Positions 1 to 9,474 of a stretch of 33,450 nucleotides of DNA are shown piece by piece. Made by a program: the position numbers and the translations under genes. Position 1 is the first letter of the stretch. Every line of letters begins with the position of its first letter. The notes beneath the pieces were generated by a model. It was not told the DNA's origin. It saw only the letters and a program-made list of their open reading frames with translations, and ran no database searches. The DNA is from Chitinivibrionales bacterium (GTDB lineage Bacteria > Fibrobacterota > Chitinivibrionia > Chitinivibrionales > WJMI01): contig WJMI01000280.1 of the NCBI GenBank assembly GCA_014728015.1, forward strand, positions 1-33,450. Direction: 5' to 3'.

Positions 1-1
1 C

Positions 2-151
2 CCGGGGTGTGACGGCGCGTTGTTCATGCGGGGGATCCGGGAAAAACTGCTCACGCTTCCCGACGAAACCGTCTTGTGGCCCGGACACATGAGCAGGACC
101 ACCGTCGGACGGGAGAAACGTCTCAACCCCTATTTCAGGGGCGGCGCGTGA
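2..151 (+). CDS. MBL-fold metallo-hydrolase, C-terminal fragment
   Basis: The first 151 bases hold an open frame that enters from outside the window and ends in TGA. Its translation reads ...LPDETVLWPGHMSRTTVGREKRLNPYF.... The pattern LPDxTxxxPGHxxxTTxGxExxxNP is the usual C-terminal end of glyoxalase-II-like metallo-beta-lactamase-fold hydrolases, where the His of PGH belongs to the metal site. Only about 49 residues are visible, so substrate and subfamily cannot be named. The gene ends 22 nt before the recombinase start, on the same strand, so they could share a transcript. It is too short and lacks a start, so it is absent from the ORF track. Confidence 0.75.
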   Translation, partial: PGCDGALFMRGIREKLLTLPDETVLWPGHMSRTTVGREKRLNPYFRGGA

Positions 152-173
152 TACCCCCGGCGCGCAGGACCTC

Positions 174-1094
174 ATGAAAAAACTTCCCTACCAGAAAATG
201 TTCCTGACGCATCTCGATCTCGAGAGGACCCTCAGCGGAAACACCATCGACTCGTATCGCTACGATCTTGACCGTCTTGCAGCCTATCTCGCCGGTAACA
301 ATGTCAAGGATATCGGCGCGGTCGACACCGGCCTTCTGTCCTCCTATGTGCGCTCGCTGTACGATATCGGATTTGCCGCCAGCTCGATTCAGCGCAACCT
401 TTCGGCGCTGCGGGGCTATTTCGCGTTCCTTGCATCCGAGGGCGCTATCGCATCGGACCCGACCGATCTGCTTGAAGGCCCGCGCGCATCGCGGTACCTT
501 CCCTCGGTGCTGTCGGTGGATGAGATACTTTCGGTACTGGGCGCCATCGATGTCTCCCGGAAACTGGGCGTGCGCGATCGGGCCATGCTCGAAACGCTGT
601 ATGCGACCGGGATGCGCGTCTCCGAGCTGTGCTCGTTCGCGTTCGAGCAGATACTGGAACGCGAGAAACTGGTCAGGATCGCGGGCAAGGGATCGAAAGA
701 GCGGCTCGTTCCCATCGGCGATATCGCGCTTCAGTGGATTGACGAGTATGCTCAGCGCGAGCGGCCGTTTCTGGCACGGGCCTTTTCGGACAGTACGGTC
801 TTTCTCAACGCACGCGGCCGCGCGCTTTCGCGCATGGGTGTATGGAAAATCATACAGAAACGCGTGCGGCAGGCGCATATCGAGAAAAAGGTTTCGCCGC
901 ATACGTTTCGGCATTCATTCGCCACGCATCTTCTGGAGGGAGGCGCCGACCTGCGCATGGTCCAGGAAATGCTGGGCCACGCGAACATCGTGACTACGGA
1001 GATATACACCCACGTGGACCGGGAGTATCTCAAGGAAGTACACCGGAGCTTTCATCCCAGAAACAGGCATCGCGGTTCCCTGATTTCGTCATGA
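174..1094 (+). CDS. xerD: tyrosine site-specific recombinase, XerC/XerD type
   Basis: This is a 306-residue tyrosine recombinase with the length and layout of XerC/XerD. An N-terminal SAM-like core-binding domain (about residues 1-95) precedes the catalytic domain. All catalytic residues are visible: R148 in TGMRVSEL, K172 in GKGSKERLVP, H243 and R246 in HTFRHSFATHLL, H269 in LGHANI, and the nucleophile Y278 in IYTHVD. The known role of the family is resolving chromosome dimers at dif during division. Start: ATG with AGGA 4 nt upstream. The gene overlaps the next ORF by the tetranucleotide ATGA, so the two are probably translationally coupled. XerC and XerD cannot be separated reliably by eye; the symbol is a best guess. 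No phage or integron context is present. Confidence 0.9.
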   Translation: MKKLPYQKMFLTHLDLERTLSGNTIDSYRYDLDRLAAYLAGNNVKDIGAVDTGLLSSYVRSLYDIGFAASSIQRNLSALRGYFAFLASEGAIASDPTDLLEGPRASRYLPSVLSVDEILSVLGAIDVSRKLGVRDRAMLETLYATGMRVSELCSFAFEQILEREKLVRIAGKGSKERLVPIGDIALQWIDEYAQRERPFLARAFSDSTVFLNARGRALSRMGVWKIIQKRVRQAHIEKKVSPHTFRHSFATHLLEGGADLRMVQEMLGHANIVTTEIYTHVDREYLKEVHRSFHPRNRHRGSLISS

Positions 1095-2679
1095 CTGGAT
1101 CGTTTGTTCAGATTCACTATCACAACCGTACAGGCGGTGTGACCGCGGTGATGCGCCGCTACGCAGCGGCGTTTGATGGCGCGGGCCGCGCCGCAGCGAC
1201 GCGAAACCTGGTTGTGGCGGGAACGGAGACCTCTTTGTGCGGGGAAAGCGCGGAACTGATTGACATGCCCCGGTGCGCATACGCGCAGCACAAAACCATG
1301 TCGGAATTCCTTCGGGCGCGTGATATCCTGATGCATTCGCTTGGCGGGCTGGTATGCGATCCGTCAATGCCGCGGCCTGTCCGCGTGGTGGGGCACAACT
1401 TGACCCTCGGCAAGAACCTTGCGCTCTCTTCGGCGTTTGCAGCCATTGCGCGGCGGCACGCATCGGATCGCAATCTCCGGTTCTATTCCGTAGTACACGA
1501 TTTCGCCGAGGAGGGCCGCGCCCACATGGTGCGTCAGATATCGCGCGCGGAACAATGGGGATGGCCTATGTGGGACGACCTGTACGCATCCGGCGCGCGT
1601 GTCAGGTTCGTGTCGGTGTCGCCACGAAACACCCGGATACTCCGGCGCGCCGGACTGCCGGCGATCTGCCTTCTAAATCCTGTGGAAGAAAGCGCCCCGG
1701 CCCGGGGAAGGCTGTCCCGGCGGAAGCGCGCGCGCATCGCGGGCGGACTCGGACGGCTGGCGCGCATAGATGGTACCCGTTTTGATCCGGATCTGCCGTC
1801 ATTCCTGTATCCGGTCCGGATCATCTCCCGGAAAAACATCCTCGAAGCCATCCTTGTGTGCTGTCTCTCCGGTGGGGCAACCTGCTTGCGGGCGGTCCGG
1901 CCGATGCACCCGAAGATCGCGAGCTGTACCGGCAGGTTCTCTCATTCTGCCGCGAATATGACCTTCCGGTGGTGCTGAATACGGAGCGCCTGCGCCTGAC
2001 GAGAGGTGCCGGGGAACAGGGCACAAGCATATTTCCATATTTATATGCTTTCTGTGATGCTGCCGTGAGCACTTCCATCGCGGAAGGATTCGGTTATGCT
2101 CTCTACGAGCCATGGCTCTACGGCAGGCCCGTGATAGGCAGGCGTCCACAGGGCTTCAGCGCGCTGCCGGGCATGAAGGCGCGGCACCTTTATGCTCGTC
2201 TCCCGGTCCCGGCCGGCCAGGTACGGCTGCCCAGGCTGGTGTCGGCCTATCAGAAGCGCCTGCGGGCGGCTGGTGTGCGGGTGCCTTCCTCGAAACGGCT
2301 GGAGGCGGAGCTGGTCCGAAACGGACGAGTCGACTTTGGTACTCTTGACCAGGCAACGCAATGGGAGATTCTTGGGCGAATCGCCCGCGACCCGTCTGCC
2401 GGGAACAGGGAATTTGCCGTTTCCCTGCAGCCTTTTTTCCGGCAGATCAACGGGTTTTTCTCTTCTCCGATGGCCCGGAAGGTGATTTCCGGGAACCGCC
2501 TGGCAATCCGGCGCGCCTTGATCGGCACGGCCTTTCACCGGGCATTCACGCGCTGTTTCTCGTCAGCTCCAAGACTTCCTGCAAAGCCTCGTCCCGGCCT
2601 AGTGCGGAGCGCATTCGGGACGGTTGCAGGGCAAAGGCTCCTTCTGACTCCTCCCCGGTTGGTTCGGGCAAAAAAATAG
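1091..2679 (+). pseudogene. GT-B (family 4-like) glycosyltransferase, frameshifted
   Basis: The reading starts at the ATG overlapping the xerD stop (ATGA). The N-terminal half reads MTGSFVQIHYHNRTGGVTAVMRR, the usual opening of GT-B glycosyltransferases, and continues through VVHDFAEEGRAHMVRQI to YPVRIISRKNILEAIL. It then runs into nonsense after GGAT. The expected continuation LLAGGPADAPEDRELYR, and the donor-site motif STSIAEGFGYALYEPWLYGRPVIG, lie in the neighbouring frame (ORF 1858-2679). One missing base near 1879-1884 (AACC read for AACCC) would restore a single protein. The extreme C-terminus is also uncertain, because a third frame encodes LQDFLQSLVPA and stops at 2602, so a second lesion is possible. 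The acceptor is unknown. This may be a true pseudogene, a sequencing error or, less likely, recoding. Confidence 0.65.
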
Positions 2680-2688
2680 ACTTTTTGC

Positions 2689-2718
2689 TTGACTTTAGCT
2701 TCCTAAACATTGGATATT
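2689..2718 (+). promoter_or_regulatory. candidate sigma70-type promoter for the HU gene
   Basis: An AT-rich island in otherwise GC-rich DNA holds TTGACT (2689-2694), an 18-nt spacer and GATATT (2713-2718, 4 of 6 matches to TATAAT). It lies about 25 nt before the HU start codon and just ahead of a strong ribosome binding site, AGGAGGG at 2732-2738. The -35 box is good and the -10 box is weak. A nearby TATACT at 2721 would need a 26-nt spacer and is less likely. Confidence 0.4.
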
Positions 2719-2743
2719 TATATACTTAGCAAGGAGGGCGCCC

Positions 2744-3058
2744 GTGTCGAACTCGACAAAACACGATCTTATTGCATCGGTTTCCAAGTTCACCGGTCTC
2801 ACCCAGGCCGATACCAAAATTGTGGTCGAGGAGCTTCTTGAGACCATCGCGAAATACCTGGAGACCAATAAAACCATAGAGATACGTGGGTTCGGCACGT
2901 TCTACACCAAAATCCGCAAGCCCCGTCCCGCCCGGAACCCCAAAACCGGCGAGGTCGTGCCGCTCCAGAGACGACGCGTACCGCTTTTCAAGTACTCCAA
3001 CGAGCTGAAGAAGCGGATTTCCGAGGAGCTGTCACAGGCAAATCCGGCCGCTGACTGA
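2744..3058 (+). CDS. HU/IHF family DNA-binding protein
   Basis: This is a 104-residue nucleoid-associated protein that bends DNA as a dimer. The fold signature is clear. An N-terminal helical dimerisation part (KHDLIASVSKFTGLTQADTKIVVEELLETIAKYL) is followed by the beta-arm region IEIRGFGTFYTKIRKPRPARNPKTGEVVPL with the conserved GFGxF and RxxRNPxTG motifs, then a C-terminal helix KYSNELKKRI. The ARNPKTGE arm with its proline is the minor-groove intercalating loop. The start is GTG, supported by AGGAGGG five nucleotides upstream. An acidic and Ala/Pro tail (EELSQANPAAD) adds about ten residues beyond ordinary HU. It is monocistronic as far as can be seen, with its own promoter candidate and another promoter directly after it. 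HU and IHF subunits cannot be distinguished here. Confidence 0.93.
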   Translation: MSNSTKHDLIASVSKFTGLTQADTKIVVEELLETIAKYLETNKTIEIRGFGTFYTKIRKPRPARNPKTGEVVPLQRRRVPLFKYSNELKKRISEELSQANPAAD

Positions 3059-3117
3059 GCCCTTCTCCGGGTTTCTCAAAAAAGCGCAACTCCGCCTCCG
3101 TAGACCGTCCTTTTGTC

Positions 3118-3147
3118 TTGACTCCATTTCTCCGATCACGCTATAAT
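3118..3147 (+). promoter_or_regulatory. strong sigma70-type promoter for the envelope gene cluster
   Basis: TTGACT (3118-3123) and a perfect TATAAT (3142-3147) are separated by 18 nt. Transcription would begin near 3154 and leave a leader of about 53 nt before the ATG at 3207. It is the best consensus promoter in the window, and it faces the three-gene envelope cluster ending at 11034. Confidence 0.75.
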
Positions 3148-3206
3148 AAGGCGTGGATTTCCGCGCTTGCCGCGGCATTCGGAACTTACCCAAAGGGTGG
3201 CTACTC

Positions 3207-4715
3207 ATGAGCAAGGTCCTCAAGGGCTTCATCTGTGTTTTGCTTTCTGTCGGCGCCTGCCTGGCCCAGGAAACTGCGCCGCCGCCGGCGGACGGTACCG
3301 AAGAAGGTCAGAGTTCGCCGCTGAGCAGTTTCATCCCGGAAATTGCCGCTCCGGATTTCGATGCCCGTGCATCGGTAGGATTTAACTACGACTTCCTGAA
3401 AGACCCCACACGGGTTTCGTTCGACAATCCCAAGGGGTATATCGGCCTGAACATCCCGCTCAGCTACGCGATCCCGCAGGAGACATGGACAGGCCTGACA
3501 AGCGACCTCGCCTCCCTCTTCCCCGAGGGTGATGAATTCGAGCCCACCGCCCGGGCGCGGCAGAATGCCAACACGACAATCCGTGTCGAGGTCCCGATGC
3601 TTCGGGGCGTGGGGATGTTCTCCAATGTCCAGAATTTTTTCCTGAAGTATACCAACACGCTCGGCGAGCCCCGCATCCTGATCCAGCCTGATCTGGGTGA
3701 CCAGCTCGCCCTGGTGATGCAGGGAATGATCAGCGTGCCGCTCGAGGTCAGCCTGGGGTGGGAAACCATGACGTTCGGCTATGCCTATAAGGTCAATGAG
3801 CTGGTGAAATTCGCGGTCAACCTGCACCGCCATATTTTCCGGTTCAACCTCGCGGCAAAAATGGACATCGACCTTCTCGGCTACATGGACATCGATCTTA
3901 CCGAATCGGTGGTCGAGACCGCCGGTGAGGAAGCGGGCGACCTGGCCTCGGATCTGCTCGGGGAGATACCCCGGCAGTGGATCAATTACATGCTGTCAGG
4001 CTCGGCCAGCGGCCATTACGATGTCGAGGTGTGGTCCCCGACCTTTGCCCTGCATGTCTGGCGGTTCGGCCTGACATCGCGCCTCCACGTCAACACGCGC
4101 GCGCCCGGCCACCTCTCCGCGGAATATGTTGTTCCGTTCTTCGTGAATCCCGAGACCTTTGTCATGAAAGACCTCGGCGATATGGATTATATCATGGAAA
4201 ACGTCGACCGCTTTCTCAACGGTGAAACCGACACGGTCCAGCACACGTCGGATACCGACCTCGAGTGGCGGATGCCTCATGGCCATACGCTGACCTTTGA
4301 TATCGTTCCCGACAAGTTCTGGCTGTCCTACACCAAGCTGTTCGGCGAAGTGCAGATGCGCCTGGGCAATATTATCTCTATCGGCATGCAGCCGAGCGAC
4401 ACCACCGGAGCGGACACGGCCGCGGCGGCTCCCGACACCGTTGACTTCGATGTCGGTGTGAGCGTGGACCACATTATCATGATGCACGCGATGTTCCGGA
4501 ATGCATTTGTCAACCTGGGCATATTCTCGATGGATTTTCGTTACGGGGAGGACTCGGACCTGCTGGAGCAGGTGTACCCGGTGACGTTTGGCGGCGGGGC
4601 GCTTATGCCCGTGCTGAATTTCGGGACGGCCCTGGGCACAAAGCTGCAGCTTCTGCTGGAGCTTGACGTATTGCCGCTTATCGCCCTGAAGACCGGAGTC
4701 GTGTACTACTTCTAG
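3207..4715 (+). CDS. putative outer-membrane beta-barrel protein (unknown family)
   Basis: I do not recognise the family. The ORF track starts at 3153, but the ATG at 3207 is preferred. It begins a signal peptide (MSKVLKGFICVLLSVGACLAQETAPP), and the promoter -10 box would put the upstream start at or before the transcription start. Cleavage after CLA is likely; VGAC could alternatively act as a weak lipobox. The mature part of about 480 residues is rich in alternating hydrophobic and polar stretches (e.g. ARASVGFNYDF, GYIGLNIPLSYAIP, KLQLLLELDVLPLIALKTGVVYYF) and ends in Phe, as outer-membrane barrels do. No catalytic motif is seen. It is the first gene of a promoter-led cluster with a large secreted protein and a PorV-like barrel, which suggests a role in the outer membrane or surface assembly; this is inference. 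Confidence 0.6.
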   Translation: MSKVLKGFICVLLSVGACLAQETAPPPADGTEEGQSSPLSSFIPEIAAPDFDARASVGFNYDFLKDPTRVSFDNPKGYIGLNIPLSYAIPQETWTGLTSDLASLFPEGDEFEPTARARQNANTTIRVEVPMLRGVGMFSNVQNFFLKYTNTLGEPRILIQPDLGDQLALVMQGMISVPLEVSLGWETMTFGYAYKVNELVKFAVNLHRHIFRFNLAAKMDIDLLGYMDIDLTESVVETAGEEAGDLASDLLGEIPRQWINYMLSGSASGHYDVEVWSPTFALHVWRFGLTSRLHVNTRAPGHLSAEYVVPFFVNPETFVMKDLGDMDYIMENVDRFLNGETDTVQHTSDTDLEWRMPHGHTLTFDIVPDKFWLSYTKLFGEVQMRLGNIISIGMQPSDTTGADTAAAAPDTVDFDVGVSVDHIIMMHAMFRNAFVNLGIFSMDFRYGEDSDLLEQVYPVTFGGGALMPVLNFGTALGTKLQLLLELDVLPLIALKTGVVYYF

Positions 4716-4793
4716 CAAGAGTGCCCCTCCGCCGCACCGGCACGTATCGTGACGGCGGACGGGCCAAAGCCATACATGCGAAAGGACAGGTCG

Positions 4794-7700
4794 ATGCCCT
4801 TACAAAGACGGTTGGCAGCTCTCTTCGTTCTCGGCCTCGCGTACGCGACGACGGCCGCGCAGTCGACCCCGTTTGTGTTGACTGAGTTTCCGGTGGTGGC
4901 CGTTGATGCTGAAACAAAGGTGTGGGTGAAATGGACCGGCATGTCGAGTGCTACCACGCCCGATCCCGCGCTTCGTTTCCCCGATTCAGGCACCGTCTAC
5001 TACAGCACGTCGCCCGGCGGATCCGATCCCGGGAACTATCCGGATTCCGTTACCGTATACTTCCCGGAATCGACGTATGTCGGCGAGGACATGTCCGGCG
5101 ACTCTCTATGGAATAGAGAATACCAGAACAACATCGGCGAGCCGGGCTCGCCGCCCCAGCGCGGCTCGGGGTTCAGGCCCGGCGACCAGGCCAACATGGG
5201 CGGCGGCGTGTACTATCTCATCGTCGCGAACAAGAAAAAGGGGTGGTACTCCAATGAAGTGAAAATCATTGTGGAAGTGCCGCGTCCCACGCAGCTCCTT
5301 TCGCCTGATGCCCGGGAGGAACTGGAGGATCTCACGCCCACGTTCGAATGGGAGAAAAACCCCGGGGTTCCCTATTACCATATCATCGTGTCCGATGAGG
5401 AGATTGCGGCGGACCTCGATGAGGAAACCGTGAACGGGCTCAGCATTATCTGGCAGGCAATAACCTCGAATACGCAGATTACCTACGGCGCGCCGGATCC
5501 CTCCGGGACGCTGACGGCCGATCCGCCTCCTTTGTCGCCCGGCATGGACTACAGCTGGGTCGTGCTCAACAACTATGGCAACCATCCCGCCACGACGTCG
5601 AAGCGGTTCGGGCTGCCCCGGAGTTTCAGCATCGCGGGCACGCCGATGCAGCAGCCCCGGAACGTGTATCCTTCCAACGACGATACCTTGTGGGTTGACA
5701 CGGAGCCCACATTCAACTTCACCTGGACCAATCTCGACAAGGAACATGCAAACACGTACAAGATTTATGTCTATGTCGCCGCCGATTTCGAAGGTGTCGA
5801 TGCGCAGGTTATCGAGTGGGAGACCGAGGTCACGGCCGGGCAGTTCGAGGGAGACACCGCCGAGGTGGAGGTCGATGCCGCATCCCTCTTCACCAGCAAC
5901 TTCTATCGCTGGCGCGTCATCGCGGTCAGTGATGAAGGCGCTGGCGCCACGGGCGAGATGACCGGGTTCCGGTATGCCGGCGTTCCCACCGGCGTCATGA
6001 AACTGTACACGCGCGAGCAAATCGATCTCGGCGACACCATTATTGAGAAGGCGGTTTCCGCGGCCGAGATTGAAATGGAAGTGCTCGAAGGGTCTCTCGA
6101 GCCGCCCCCCCTTTTCTATACGGGAAACGACGGCAGGCTTATCCGTTCGCGGCCGGCGGGTTCGTACCGGGTGACCGCGAGCAAGGACGGGTTTCTGCCC
6201 CGGACACGCACTATCACGATCGCCGAGGATGATACGGTAGAAACGATGTTTTATCTCGAGCGTCCCGCGGCAACCATCTACGGGAAGGTCGTTGACGGTG
6301 ACGGCCGGGCAATCGATCTGGCGACGGTCACCGGCGTGTCCGATCTGGGCGATACCACCGTGGCCGAGTCCGATGTGCAGGGCAATTTCGTGCTTAACTG
6401 CGAGGAGGCCGATTGGCAGGTCCGGGCAACGAAGCCGGGTTACGCGAGCTCGCTGCCCGGTGAAGTAAGTGTGCTGGACGGCCAGAGCGTGGACTTCGGG
6501 TCGATCGCGCTGAATGCCAACCCGTACACGCTCTCCGGCAGCGTCAAAAACCAGGAAGGCAAGTCAATCATCGGCGTCAATATCAGGCTGCTCGTTGACG
6601 GCGTGGAGATTGGCGAGGTGCCGTCAACGCCGCAGGACGGCTCCTATTCGTTCGCCGTCGAGGCGGGCACCTACACGCTGGTGGCGGCCAAGACCGGTTT
6701 CGCGACGGTCACGGCGACCCTGGACGTGCTCAGCTCGGTCCAGCGGACAATCACCATGACGTCCGGCGCCGCGCTGGTGCGGGGAAAGGTTTTCGGCGAA
6801 ACGTGGAGCGGGTCCCAGCGCGTGTACGCGCCGATAACCGATGCGACCGTGACCCTTATCGACACCTCGATGTCGCCCCCCGACAGCATCACGGCCGTTT
6901 CCGACGATGTGTACGGCGATTTCGAGATAAGCGTGCCCGCGGACAAGCGGTATCTCATGTATTCCAGCGCCGACGGCTACATCGCCGGGATGCGCGCGGC
7001 CCCGATCGTGACGGAGGCCGGGAAGACCCACGAAGTCAGCGACACACTCGAGGCCATGGCTTTCGTGCGGGGCATCGTGACCACCGGCGGAGGGGGCGAC
7101 GTGGTGCAGGGGGTGACCGTGTCCCTTGTCAATACCAGCACGTGGGCGGTCGCGGCGCAGGCCAAGAGCGATGCGGCCGGTGAGTTTGAAATGCGCAACA
7201 TCCCCGACGGCATCTTCCAGGTCCTCGGCGGCAAGGCCGGGGAATCCCGCGATGAGGGGGGCTATGCGCTCGACTCGGTCATTCTCGTCGACACCGGCGG
7301 TACCGCACTGCTCGACACCGCGGTGGAGATCAGCGAAGGACGGGCCATACGGCTTGTCAACACCCAGCAGCGGGTGATCGAAACCGTCAGTATCCGGGTG
7401 CGGTCCGGCGATAAGGCGGTTACATGGGTGGCCAGGCACGGCTCCGATCCTCTCAGCGCCGCATCGATCAAAGTCCGGGCTCCCCTTGTCAAGAGTCTCG
7501 GCATCGACGACACCCTGTGGGGCGTGGGGCCGGGCACGTATCTCGTCTCGGTCGATGCCGAAGCTGACACCATCGTGGACCTCTCCCGCCACCTGTTCAC
7601 CGTTCCCGAGACCGCCGATACCTTCCATGCCGATACGGTAAACCTGCCGGTCGCGCATGTCGCGGAGGACAGCGTGTCGCTCACCGCCGGCCGGATGGAG

Positions 7701-9422
7701 ATGACGATCGACGTGTACGGGCCGGCGCTGGATACCGCAGTCGTGTTCTACCGCGATGCCGGCGCCACGGCGTTTGACTCAGCAGGGTATGTTTCGGAGG
7801 ATGCCGGGACGGGCAAGCGGACATACACGTTCGACGTGCAGCCGCGGAAAAACGGCGCGGACATGGTGTACTACGTGAGGGCCGAGGACGGGGCCGATGT
7901 CTACGGGTACGAGCAGGAAACATACACCACGTATGTCCGTCCCGATGTGGGCACGCTCACCAAGATGGAGCTGGTGCCGTCCGCGGCGGACACGATGCTC
8001 TTCCCCGCGGATGCCGAGATTACCTTCGCGTTCTATGCATATTACGGGTCCAAATTCATCCGCGATACCACGCTCGACGGTGACTGGATCTACTGGAAGC
8101 TGCTCAACGCGAGCGGGTGCGCGTTCGACGGTTCCAAAACCTCGACCACGGGCCAGACAGCAACCCTGCAAACACCGTCATCGGGCACGGACAACGAGGT
8201 GGTCACCGTGCTCGTCACGTTTGTCTCATCGGAGCGGGAGCTTGCCGACGGCCTTTCTGATACGCTCCGTGCCTATTTCAGGGGATCGTCCAGCCGGCTC
8301 GACAGCGTCAGTGTCCGCCGCGTGGATGTTGACGGGCGCAAATATATCACCACGGCCCCGTCCGACGGCGCCGAGTTCGTTGCCGAGGGTTTCGATCGCG
8401 ACGATTCAGCCGTAACCATCACACCCGAATGGTCGATTGAGCCCGAAGAGGCGGGAACGATCAGCGGCAGGGGAGTGTTTTCGCCCGCGTCGAATTTCTC
8501 CGGCCACCTCCGTGTCGTGGCCGCGGTCGGCGCGACCTACGGAGAATACAACAAAAAAACCGGTAAGAAGATCAACGAATCCGGGCTCGAAGTCCATTAC
8601 CTTGTTCCCCAGTACCGTGACAGCGTATTCAACGGAATCGGGTGCTCGGTCGTGCTGCCGGACAACGCGGTCGATCCGAACAAAGAGGCCGAGATCATGA
8701 TTGCCGTCCCGCTTCTACAGAACCGCAACGAGCGCATATCCGGCGACTACAGCATTGTCGGCGATGCCTACGATCTCGAGGAGGTCAACGGCGTGAGCTT
8801 CGCCCTGGCATCGTCGGAAAGCCTTGGATTGCGGCTGGACATTCCGGACGAATACACCAAGGAATCCAAGGCGGGCTCCAGTGAATTCCATGTGGCGTTC
8901 TGGAACGAGGACAGCCTGCGCTGGGAGGCGCTGGCAAATTCCGAGACCGTGGATGACGGCGCGGCCGTCACCGCGAACATCACGCATTTCTCCCGGTATG
9001 CGGTCCTGTACAAAGCCGGGGGCGGCGCCGTATCCTGGGGCATCAAGCCGAATCCATTCTCGCCGTACGTGCAGCCGCGTGCCGAATACGGCTTTGATGC
9101 GCCCAGCGGAACATGTATCGAGGTGACTATTAAGAGGGCGGCCAGCAAGGTTGAGCTGGAGATATACAATGTCGTGGGCGATCGTCTGCTGCACACCGGC
9201 TTTCAAAATCCCTACACCAACGAGACCTACTTTCTGTGGTGGAACGGAAAGGGAAAGACCGGCAGGGAGGCTGATATCACCTGGATCAAGCCGGAACGGC
9301 ACTGGGGAGAGATACACGGCGACAAAATGTGCCGCAACGGCCGCTATTTCGCCGTGCTCACCGTGACCGATATCAAGAATGAGGAAGAACGTTTCATGAA
9401 GCCCATCGTGGTGTTCAAATAG
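4794..9422 (+). CDS. giant secreted multidomain protein with C-terminal FlgD/sorting-like module
   Basis: This is a 1542-residue exported protein. The start at ATG 4794 is chosen because it directly begins a signal peptide (MPLQRRLAALFVLGLAYATTAAQ) and has AAAGGA 7 nt upstream; the track start at 4749 adds 15 residues. Two fibronectin-III-like segments appear near residues 180-205 (PTFEWEKNPGVPYYHIIVSDEE) and 305-330. They are followed by a PEGA-like stretch (about 420-480) and four carboxypeptidase-regulatory-like repeats at about 493, 577, 660 and 756 (e.g. YGKVVDGDGRAIDLATV, LSGSVKNQEGKSIIGVNI). Ig-like regions and a VLPDNAVDPNKEAEI segment come next. The last ~125 residues (IKPNPFSPYV...VELEIYNVVGDRL...NGRYFAVLTVTD) match FlgD-Ig or type-IX-sorting-like ends. 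No enzyme domain is visible; adhesion or surface scaffolding is the likely role. The next gene encodes a PorV-like barrel. Confidence 0.75.
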   Translation: MPLQRRLAALFVLGLAYATTAAQSTPFVLTEFPVVAVDAETKVWVKWTGMSSATTPDPALRFPDSGTVYYSTSPGGSDPGNYPDSVTVYFPESTYVGEDMSGDSLWNREYQNNIGEPGSPPQRGSGFRPGDQANMGGGVYYLIVANKKKGWYSNEVKIIVEVPRPTQLLSPDAREELEDLTPTFEWEKNPGVPYYHIIVSDEEIAADLDEETVNGLSIIWQAITSNTQITYGAPDPSGTLTADPPPLSPGMDYSWVVLNNYGNHPATTSKRFGLPRSFSIAGTPMQQPRNVYPSNDDTLWVDTEPTFNFTWTNLDKEHANTYKIYVYVAADFEGVDAQVIEWETEVTAGQFEGDTAEVEVDAASLFTSNFYRWRVIAVSDEGAGATGEMTGFRYAGVPTGVMKLYTREQIDLGDTIIEKAVSAAEIEMEVLEGSLEPPPLFYTGNDGRLIRSRPAGSYRVTASKDGFLPRTRTITIAEDDTVETMFYLERPAATIYGKVVDGDGRAIDLATVTGVSDLGDTTVAESDVQGNFVLNCEEADWQVRATKPGYASSLPGEVSVLDGQSVDFGSIALNANPYTLSGSVKNQEGKSIIGVNIRLLVDGVEIGEVPSTPQDGSYSFAVEAGTYTLVAAKTGFATVTATLDVLSSVQRTITMTSGAALVRGKVFGETWSGSQRVYAPITDATVTLIDTSMSPPDSITAVSDDVYGDFEISVPADKRYLMYSSADGYIAGMRAAPIVTEAGKTHEVSDTLEAMAFVRGIVTTGGGGDVVQGVTVSLVNTSTWAVAAQAKSDAAGEFEMRNIPDGIFQVLGGKAGESRDEGGYALDSVILVDTGGTALLDTAVEISEGRAIRLVNTQQRVIETVSIRVRSGDKAVTWVARHGSDPLSAASIKVRAPLVKSLGIDDTLWGVGPGTYLVSVDAEADTIVDLSRHLFTVPETADTFHADTVNLPVAHVAEDSVSLTAGRMEMTIDVYGPALDTAVVFYRDAGATAFDSAGYVSEDAGTGKRTYTFDVQPRKNGADMVYYVRAEDGADVYGYEQETYTTYVRPDVGTLTKMELVPSAADTMLFPADAEITFAFYAYYGSKFIRDTTLDGDWIYWKLLNASGCAFDGSKTSTTGQTATLQTPSSGTDNEVVTVLVTFVSSERELADGLSDTLRAYFRGSSSRLDSVSVRRVDVDGRKYITTAPSDGAEFVAEGFDRDDSAVTITPEWSIEPEEAGTISGRGVFSPASNFSGHLRVVAAVGATYGEYNKKTGKKINESGLEVHYLVPQYRDSVFNGIGCSVVLPDNAVDPNKEAEIMIAVPLLQNRNERISGDYSIVGDAYDLEEVNGVSFALASSESLGLRLDIPDEYTKESKAGSSEFHVAFWNEDSLRWEALANSETVDDGAAVTANITHFSRYAVLYKAGGGAVSWGIKPNPFSPYVQPRAEYGFDAPSGTCIEVTIKRAASKVELEIYNVVGDRLLHTGFQNPYTNETYFLWWNGKGKTGREADITWIKPERHWGEIHGDKMCRNGRYFAVLTVTDIKNEEERFMKPIVVFK

Positions 9423-9474
9423 GTTCTGTGGCTGATGGATGACTGCTGACCATGCAAAGCGACCGGAGGAAAAC

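Noticed and set aside
174-1094. Possibility that the tyrosine recombinase marks an integrated phage or integron
   Set aside because: It has the length and core-domain layout of housekeeping XerC/XerD, and there are no attachment repeats, phage genes or cassette sites nearby.
3057-3080. Weak inverted repeat GAGCCC...GGGTTTCTC after the HU gene as a terminator
   Set aside because: The pairing needs a bulge and only a short A-rich stretch follows on the plus strand; too weak to call.
6624-7658. 344-residue minus-strand ORF inside the giant secreted protein gene
   Set aside because: His/Asp/Gly-rich composition is typical of antisense reading through GC-rich repeats.
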